Part shown: positions 58,767 to 64,000 of the stretch, piece by piece | Layout of the letters: the number at the start of each line of letters is the position of its first letter | Position numbering within the stretch: the first letter of the stretch is position 1 | Source: Dehalococcoidia bacterium | GTDB taxonomy: Bacteria > Chloroflexota > Dehalococcoidia > Tepidiformales > Tepidiformaceae | DNA: 64,000 nt | Direction of reading: 5' to 3' | Assembly: GCA_003104995.1 (NCBI GenBank) | Contig: PQAO01000020.1 | Span: 38,665-102,664, forward strand | Notes under the pieces: generated by a model | What the model saw: the letters and a program-made list of their open reading frames with translations, nothing else | Told to the model about the DNA's origin: nothing | The model's database searches: none | Translations under genes and position numbers: made by a program

Positions 58767-61700
58767 ATGAGCGCGCTTCTCGTGCGCAGGCGGCTTCGCG
58801 CCCGCAGGGCCTCCCGCTCGAACCGCGCCCGGCCGATCATCATCGTCCTCCTGGGGCTCGTCGGCCTCGGCGCGGTCTGTGCCGCCGCCGGCCTTGGCGC
58901 GCTGTTCGTCATCTACAACTCCTACGCGAAGGACTACGTCCCAATCGAGGAGAAGCTGCTCCAGATCAGCAACGTCGCGACCGAGATCTATGACCGCGGC
59001 GGCCCCGATAGCGGCGTCCTCCTTGGCACCCTTTCGAACCCCAACGCGCAACTGCTCGATCCGGTCCCCCTCAGCGAAATCTCTCCGTGGCTCATCGAGG
59101 CAACCGTCTCGACCGAAGACAACAGCTATTGGGACCACCCGGGCGTGAACCTGAAGGGCCTGTTGCGCGCCGCCTACGAGAACTACGTGCTCGATGAGTT
59201 CGGCTCTGGCACCGGCGGTTCCTCGATCACGCAGCAACTCATCAAGAACGTCTACATCTGCCCCAGCATCAGCGCGGGCGACGACGAAGCGCCCTGCGTA
59301 ACCGCTGAGCGCACCCTTGACCGCAAGCTGCGCGAGATCACCTACGCGATCGAGTTGGAGAAGGACTATTCGAAGGAAGATATCCTCACCTGGTACCTGA
59401 ACCAGATCTCCTACGCCGACCGCTACGTCGGCGCCGAGGCGGCCGCCCAGGGCTACTTCCGCAAGAACGCGAAAGACCTCACCCTCGCCGAGGCGGCGCT
59501 CCTGGCCGGCATCCCCCAGGCGCCGACGAGGTATCACCCTCGCCTCAACTGCCTCAAGGCGGACGATGGCCAGTGCATCCTCGACCAACTCGGACGAGGG
59601 ACGGTCGGCGGCGACGCCAAGGCACGCCAGGAAGACGTACTCGACCTGATGGTCCGCCACCAGCGCGCCACACTCGAGGAAGTAGAAGCGGCCAAGGCCG
59701 AGGAGTTGCGGGTTTACCTCGCTTCCAACCCCCAGCGCGCCGAAGCGTTCATCGACAACCAGGTCGAACCGCGCCTCATCCGCATGTGCGAAGCGGGGCT
59801 GCTGCCGAAGGTCGAAGGCGCGCCCGACTGCAAGTCGAGCGTCCACGCCGCAGGCTACCGGGTCACCTCTACCCTGGACTGGGAAGCGACCGACCTCGCA
59901 CAGCAGATGGCCCGGGGCTTCATCGCGACGGGACTCGAAAACGGCTGCGAATGCAACAACGCGGCAATCGTCACGATCGAACCCTCGACCGGCGAGGTCG
60001 TCGTCTACGCCCCGAACCGCGACCCCTCTTACAGGTCAGACCGCCGCGTCGCCGGCGAAATCGACCAGCTCGTCGAGATCAACCAGCCGGGTTCGTCATT
60101 CAAGCCGGCGGTCTACCTCAACTGGTTCGATACCCAGAACAAAGCGCCGATGAGCATCTTTTGGGACACCAGCCCGCTCACCGTCGAAGGCACCGCCATC
60201 ACCAACCCGCGGGGTGGCGACCCCAAGACGGAAGGGCTCATCTCCGCGCGTGCCGCCCTTGGTGGGTCCCAGAACGTCGGCGCCTTCCGCGCCGCCCAGG
60301 AAGGCGGCGTCGACAACGTCATCGAGATGGCCAAGAAGCTCGGCATCACCACCCTCGCCCAGCACTTCGACCCGACCTTCCGCGCCCATTCCGACGTGAC
60401 CTACGGGGCTTCGATCGCCACCGGCGGCGCCAACATCCGCGCCATCGACATGGCCTACATGGACGCGACCATCGCCAACATGGGCAAGATGATCGGGACG
60501 CCCCATCTTGCCCGCTACGTCGAACTCGACCAGCTCAAGAGCACCGCCATCGACACCGGCGCCGCGGGCGAACTCGCGCTCGAACAGCGGCTCGACTTCG
60601 CCCGCGGCCACATCCGCATCCCGGGCACCCGCGAACTCGACCCCATCGTCGTCCTTGAAGTCCGCGACAAGGATGGCGGCATCCTTTACACGCAGCCCAA
60701 GCCCACGGAGATCCAGGTCGTCGATGCCGGCTCGGTCTGGCTGCTCCACTCGATCATGTCCGACTGCACGGCCCGTTTCATCATCTGGGGCTGTGGAGGA
60801 TCCAACAATGACCTCGGGCTCGACTTCTACTCGGACGGGGTGCGCATCCCCTCCGGCATAAAGACCGGCACCCAGCAGGGCCCCCTCAGCGCGAGTGACA
60901 CGCTCGAGACGTGGATGACCGGCTACTCCCGCCACGCGGCGACGGCCGTCTGGGTCGGGAACGCCACCAACGAGCTCGTCAATGACCGCCAGTTCGCCGC
61001 GGCAAACACCACGGTCCGCCTTTGGAAGAACTGGATGGGCACCTACCACTCGCTCCTTGTGAAAAAAGGCGTCGGGGACGTCGGCAAGGGCTTCGAAGAC
61101 CTTCGGCCGGCGAACGTCGCTCAGCGAGGTTTCCAATCGCCCGCTACCGACCGCATCCTGGCGCAACCTTTCCAATACTGCGACCAGTCGGTCACTTCGT
61201 GGGTGCGGACTGACGTCACCTACGAATCGCAGTGCGAGGAGAAGGAGATCGACACGCGGAACGGGTTCCTCGCGTCCGACGACACACCGTCTCAATTCCG
61301 GGAGATGAAGAAGTTTGTGAAGCTGCCGGCGTTCAAGGCCGACCTCGCGGAAGAGCTGGCAAAGTCGTTCGGAATCCCGATCGCGCCAACCGAAAAGAGC
61401 ACCGGCCAGGTCGCCCTCGCCATCTCGAACCTGACCAACGGACGCACCATCACCTCGACGACCCAGGTGGTGGGCAGCGTCCAGCCCCCGAAGCTGAAGA
61501 ACTGGAAGCTCGAAATCGGCGAGTCAGCGAAGCCCGAAGAGTGGAAGACCATCGGCTCGGGCACCGCGCCGGTCAACAACGGCGTCCTCGGCGTCATCGA
61601 CGTGCGGGACCTGAAGGACGGCGTCTATACCGTCCGGCTGACGACCGACGACGGGAAGGGTCTCTCGACCTCCGTCCTTATCAACGTCCGCCGGGGTGCC

Positions 61701-61811
61701 CAGACGCCCGGGCCGGGCACTCCGACTGTTCCCGGGACACCCACTGAACCCGGGGGGCCCACACCCACCCCATTCACTGGCGCGCCGTCCGAGGGCACGC
61801 CTTCACCCTGA
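58767..61811 (+). CDS. Class A penicillin-binding protein (bifunctional transglycosylase/transpeptidase)
   Basis: 1014 residues. A basic cytoplasmic head and one membrane helix (about 23-55) lead to the GT51 domain with its catalytic Glu (VSTEDNSYWDHPGVNL) and the SITQQLIKNVY helix, and then the transpeptidase: SxxK in QPGSSFKPAVY, the SxN-type NVGAF region and KTGTQQG. After about residue 880 comes an Ig/fibronectin-like beta region and a long Pro/Thr/Gly tail (VPGTPTEPGGPTPTPF). It polymerises and cross-links peptidoglycan outside the membrane, so the cell has a wall. ATG giving MSALLVRRR; TCCCCTCC lies upstream but no strong ribosome-binding site. Confidence 0.93.
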   Translation: MSALLVRRRLRARRASRSNRARPIIIVLLGLVGLGAVCAAAGLGALFVIYNSYAKDYVPIEEKLLQISNVATEIYDRGGPDSGVLLGTLSNPNAQLLDPVPLSEISPWLIEATVSTEDNSYWDHPGVNLKGLLRAAYENYVLDEFGSGTGGSSITQQLIKNVYICPSISAGDDEAPCVTAERTLDRKLREITYAIELEKDYSKEDILTWYLNQISYADRYVGAEAAAQGYFRKNAKDLTLAEAALLAGIPQAPTRYHPRLNCLKADDGQCILDQLGRGTVGGDAKARQEDVLDLMVRHQRATLEEVEAAKAEELRVYLASNPQRAEAFIDNQVEPRLIRMCEAGLLPKVEGAPDCKSSVHAAGYRVTSTLDWEATDLAQQMARGFIATGLENGCECNNAAIVTIEPSTGEVVVYAPNRDPSYRSDRRVAGEIDQLVEINQPGSSFKPAVYLNWFDTQNKAPMSIFWDTSPLTVEGTAITNPRGGDPKTEGLISARAALGGSQNVGAFRAAQEGGVDNVIEMAKKLGITTLAQHFDPTFRAHSDVTYGASIATGGANIRAIDMAYMDATIANMGKMIGTPHLARYVELDQLKSTAIDTGAAGELALEQRLDFARGHIRIPGTRELDPIVVLEVRDKDGGILYTQPKPTEIQVVDAGSVWLLHSIMSDCTARFIIWGCGGSNNDLGLDFYSDGVRIPSGIKTGTQQGPLSASDTLETWMTGYSRHAATAVWVGNATNELVNDRQFAAANTTVRLWKNWMGTYHSLLVKKGVGDVGKGFEDLRPANVAQRGFQSPATDRILAQPFQYCDQSVTSWVRTDVTYESQCEEKEIDTRNGFLASDDTPSQFREMKKFVKLPAFKADLAEELAKSFGIPIAPTEKSTGQVALAISNLTNGRTITSTTQVVGSVQPPKLKNWKLEIGESAKPEEWKTIGSGTAPVNNGVLGVIDVRDLKDGVYTVRLTTDDGKGLSTSVLINVRRGAQTPGPGTPTVPGTPTEPGGPTPTPFTGAPSEGTPSP

Positions 61812-61859
61812 TAGGCGCGGCCTGGGGTAGACTCCGCACACCTTCCCGCGGGAGACACC

Positions 61860-62699
61860 ATGGCCGAATACGCCCACCCCGAACTGCTCGCCGAGCCGGA
61901 CTGGCTGGCCGCCCACTTCGATGATCCCAACATCCGCGTGATCGACTGTGCGGTGCTCGAGGCCTACCGCCGCGCGCACATCCCGGGCGCCGTCCACCTG
62001 CCCGTGCACTACTACATCAAGGAGGACGGCCCGCCCGGCGCCGACCACGGCACCTTCGTCATGCCTCCGAAGCAGTTCGAGGAGCTCATGGGCAGGCTCG
62101 GGGTGACCAACGACACCCTCGTCGTCCCCTACGACGACAACAACCACCTGGTGGCGGCACGCATGTGGTGGGTGCTGAAGTACTACGGCCACACCAACGT
62201 GAAGGTGTTGAACGGCGGATGGCACCGCTGGCTTACCGAAGGCCGTCCCGCGACCTTCCACGCCACTCGCCCGCCGAAAGCGTCATTCACAGCGCATCCC
62301 AACCCTGCGCTCGTCGCCGCTGCCGACTACCTCAAGGCGAAGCATGCGGACCCGGCCTGCCAGGTGTTCGACGCTCGCACGGACGCCGAGTGGGACGGGA
62401 CTAACGACCGGGGCAACAGGCGGATCGGCCGGGTGCCCGGGGCCCGCCACCTCGAATGGCTCCGTTTCGTCGAGACCGCCGACACCCGGCGCTTCCTTCC
62501 CGCGGACCAGCTCGAAAAGCTCCTCGCAGAGGCCGGGTTCACGCGTGGCAAGGAAACCATCACGTACTGCCAGGGCGGGATCCGCGCGGCGCACGCCGCC
62601 TTCACAATGGAGATGCTCGGCTGGGAGAACATCCGCGTCTACGACGGTTCCATGCGCGACTGGGCCAACCGCGACGACACGCCCCTCACTCTCGACTGA
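61860..62699 (+). CDS. Thiosulfate/3-mercaptopyruvate sulfurtransferase (tandem rhodanese)
   Basis: 279 residues of two rhodanese domains. The first (1-130) has the inactive-type fold (IRVIDCAVLEAYRRAHIPGA); the second ends with the active-site loop C237-QGGIRA in ITYCQGGIRAAH, preceded by GRVPGARHLEW. The Cys accepts the sulfane sulfur. The 6-residue loop with CQGGIR is closer to thiosulfate than to mercaptopyruvate enzymes (which have CGSGVT). ATG after CGGGAGACACC; a TAGACT -10-like box lies about 27 bases upstream. A terminator follows. Confidence 0.92.
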   Translation: MAEYAHPELLAEPDWLAAHFDDPNIRVIDCAVLEAYRRAHIPGAVHLPVHYYIKEDGPPGADHGTFVMPPKQFEELMGRLGVTNDTLVVPYDDNNHLVAARMWWVLKYYGHTNVKVLNGGWHRWLTEGRPATFHATRPPKASFTAHPNPALVAAADYLKAKHADPACQVFDARTDAEWDGTNDRGNRRIGRVPGARHLEWLRFVETADTRRFLPADQLEKLLAEAGFTRGKETITYCQGGIRAAHAAFTMEMLGWENIRVYDGSMRDWANRDDTPLTLD

Positions 62700-62722
62700 C
62701 CGGGCGCCCACAGGACAAACGA

Positions 62723-62751
62723 AACGGGCCACGCAATCTGCGTGGCCCGTT
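62723..62751 (+). terminator. Intrinsic terminator of the rhodanese gene
   Basis: A 13-base-pair stem (AACGGGCCACGCA with TGCGTGGCCCGTT) and a 3-base loop, followed by GGTTTGT. As the next genes run on the minus strand towards it, it may end their transcripts too. Confidence 0.75.
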
Positions 62752-62773
62752 GGTTTGTAGGTTCGCGAAGGGG

Positions 62774-63001
62774 TTAGACGACCGGAGCGGCCGGCTCTTT
62801 CGATTCGTCCTTCACGCGCTCGTAACGGAGGAGGGCCTCCAGGGTGAAGCCGAGATCCGCCCTCTCGCAGAGCGAACTGCAGTAGGTCATTTTCATGGAG
62901 CTTGGCGACTTCCGCCAGTCGTAGCGGAGGCTGCACCGTGCGCAGACTTTGATGTGATTGAGGTTCATCCCGGCCGGGCCGGGTCCGATTGGCGTGTCCA
63001 C
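62774..63001 (-). CDS. Tandem mini zinc-finger protein, copy 1
   Basis: 75 residues. A C-x2-C knuckle (VCARCSLRYDWRKSPS) and a second pair Y-C-x3-C (MTYCSSLCERADLGF) in the order of treble-clef zinc fingers, close in layout to DUF2256 (CxxC ... WR ... YCSxxC). The N-terminus is extended and Pro/Gly-rich; the C-terminus is acidic. GTG start after GGGAGG. It is the last of three tandem paralogues on the minus strand (transcription order: copy 3, 2, 1). Confidence 0.75.
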   Translation of the reverse strand: MDTPIGPGPAGMNLNHIKVCARCSLRYDWRKSPSSMKMTYCSSLCERADLGFTLEALLRYERVKDESKEPAAPVV

Positions 63002-63136
63002 GGTGTTCCTCCCATTTGCCCGGCTTCCCCGCCCCCGCGAGGGGGGTCGAGTGCCGGTTCCTCATCCAGCGTAGACCCCGGCGGTCAGTTGCGCAAAGCG
63101 ACTTACCTTACGTTCTCGTTACGCTGGTAGCCCGGG

Positions 63137-63346
63137 TCAGGCAGCGATCGCGAGTTCGCGGGGCGCGCGCTCAACACGGAGCAGCGCATCGATCGTGAAG
63201 CCGAGGTCCGCCTGTTCGCAGAGCGAACCGCAGTAGGTCATCTTCAGTGAGGTGCTGGGCGAGCGGCGCCAGTCGTAGCGGAGCCCACAGTGGCGGCACT
63301 CCTTAATGTTGGTGGGGTCGCTGATGGAAGTCAGTGCTGCGGTCAT
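63137..63346 (-). CDS. Tandem mini zinc-finger protein, copy 2
   Basis: 69 residues: ECRHCGLRYDWRRSPSTSLK, MTYCGSLCEQADLGF and TIDALLRVERAP. Nearly the same core as the copies on both sides. ATG chosen for its strong CGGAGGAGG ribosome-binding site; the longer open frame is not needed. The core differs from copy 1 at few positions, so the duplication is fairly recent or strongly selected. The 5' ends differ. Confidence 0.78.
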   Translation of the reverse strand: MTAALTSISDPTNIKECRHCGLRYDWRRSPSTSLKMTYCGSLCEQADLGFTIDALLRVERAPRELAIAA

Positions 63347-63476
63347 CTCGGTCCTCCTCCGGGTTCCTACCCTCGAACTCCAGCCTATTCGCCGGACATG
63401 GCCGTCACGCCCCACCGGGGATGGAGGCGGCCTCCGTCGTTTGGCCGAAGCGTGTGATCGGCGTTACACAGTGCGC

Positions 63477-63668
63477 TCAGGCGGCAAGCAGTTCTCGCCA
63501 CGCCGTGCGTATCACGCGCATCTCGCCGAGGAGACCGTCGATGGTGAAGCCCAGTCCCGCCCGTTCGCACAGGCTCCCGCAGTAGGTCATCTTGAGTGAT
63601 CCGCTGGGGGAACGGCGCCAGTCGTACGGGAGTCCGCAGTGCTGGCATGTCCGCATGTGACTGGTCAT
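63477..63668 (-). CDS. Tandem mini zinc-finger protein, copy 3
   Basis: 63 residues: TCQHCGLPYDWRRSPSGSLK, MTYCGSLCERAGLGF and TIDGLLGEMRVIRTAW. Same C-x2-C ... C-x3-C spacing as copies 1 and 2, with a Pro for Arg in the GLxYDWR motif. ATG after GGCGAGGAGAACG. It is the most upstream copy, about 180 bases from the next gene. Function unknown; nucleic-acid binding is a guess from the fold. Confidence 0.78.
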   Translation of the reverse strand: MTSHMRTCQHCGLPYDWRRSPSGSLKMTYCGSLCERAGLGFTIDGLLGEMRVIRTAWRELLAA

Positions 63669-63844
63669 ATTCGTTCTCCTCGCCGCCGGGATGAGTCCCG
63701 AAGGCTCTTCCCTTCAATCATCGGCAGCGGTGCAACTGTTGTTCACTATGGGGAAACCCTTGCCTCCTCCTCGTTCTGCCCGGTAGTCCTCCCCGCTGCT
63801 GGTTGCTGCTGGCCGCTGCGTCGCAAATGCGGGAGCGGGAGCCG

Positions 63845-64000
63845 CTATCCTCGTCGGCTTTCGTCCACGCCAGGGCCCGGGTTGTCCTTGTCACCGGCAT
63901 CGGCGTCATCGGTCGACTCGGAGGCCTTCTGTTTGGCTTCCCGTTCGGCCAGGCGTTCAGCGCGCTTTTCCTCGGCGGCCTTCTGCTTGGCTTCCTTTTC
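63845..64000 (-). CDS. Charged coiled-coil protein, 3' end only
   Basis: The frame is open through the right edge and ends with TAG at 63845-63847, giving at least 51 residues. It consists of repeated K/E/A units (EKEAKQKAAEEKRAERLAER, then EAKQKASE) and an acidic, Gly/Asp tail (STDDADAGDKDNPGPG). It is a charged helix followed by a disordered tail; the main part lies outside the window, so no function can be given. The 176 bases between it and the zinc-finger copy 3 hold no other supported gene. Confidence 0.6.
   Translation of the reverse strand, partial: EKEAKQKAAEEKRAERLAEREAKQKASESTDDADAGDKDNPGPGVDESRRG

Noticed and set aside
63718..63909. A 63-residue minus-strand frame to the right of the zinc-finger copies
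   Set aside because: It overlaps the coiled-coil frame that runs off the edge and has no ribosome-binding site or recognisable features.

Overview
The window is GC-rich, densely coded chromosomal DNA from a free-living bacterium. Gene content and style (class A RNase P RNA, a short IF-2 in a nusA-ylxR-infB-rbfA-truB operon, a lipoyl-dependent pyruvate dehydrogenase operon, glucoamylase-like GH15, many GTG/TTG starts, -10 boxes lying just upstream of start codons) fit Chloroflexota, perhaps the Dehalococcoidia/Tepidiforma side. That placement is inference from style, not a search result. No ribosomal RNA, CRISPR array, prophage or transposase is visible.

Layout. 1-2.8 kb: an NHL-repeat protein cut by the window edge, a flippase-like membrane protein and an FAD oxidoreductase. 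3.1-8 kb: a FlgM-like small protein, a thioesterase, the RNase P RNA gene with its own promoter, a thioredoxin-TPR co-chaperone, DAHP synthase, a calycin-like protein and a PAS protein. 8-14.3 kb: a tyrosine phosphatase, an M20 peptidase, molybdenum-enzyme genes (YqeC and MobA, divergent), a MoxR-like AAA ATPase with a structured leader, a GNAT and an RNHCP protein. 14.4-24.6 kb: a rifamycin ADP-ribosyltransferase, the lpdA-pdhA-pdhB-pdhC operon, a methyltransferase, a GSA-aminomutase-like enzyme, an aldo/keto reductase and an inositol-phosphatase-family enzyme. 24.6-29.9 kb: the nusA translation/transcription operon on the minus strand with a terminator-like hairpin directly in front of nusA. 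30-39.4 kb: cysteine desulfurase, a GxxExxY gene bounded by inverted repeats, then acyl carrier protein, two ketosynthases, malonyltransferase, PriA and an MFS transporter on one strand.

39.4-64 kb is more mixed: an amidohydrolase, exonuclease III, MFS, tRNA-Pro(GGG), a 508-residue low-complexity acid-tailed protein, copper-type lipoproteins, dodecin, a membrane-anchored L12-like protein, an aminotransferase, an amidase, a membrane-anchored Mrr-type nuclease, GH15, a lower-GC secreted protein paired with a SurA-like protein, gatA/gatC, a class A penicillin-binding protein, a rhodanese, and three tandem copies of a tiny zinc-finger protein. A charged coiled-coil protein runs off the right edge.

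The coherent units are the pyruvate dehydrogenase operon (acetyl-CoA), the FabD/KAS/KAS/ACP block (fatty acid or polyketide elongation), the nusA-infB operon (gene expression) and gatCA (tRNA amidation, gatB not present). The least explained and most interesting items are the GxxExxY cassette with 9-bp-periodic inverted repeats, the triplicated zinc mini-proteins, the low-GC secreted protein/chaperone pair, the nusA leader hairpin, and several very small zinc proteins, one of them only 54 residues long.
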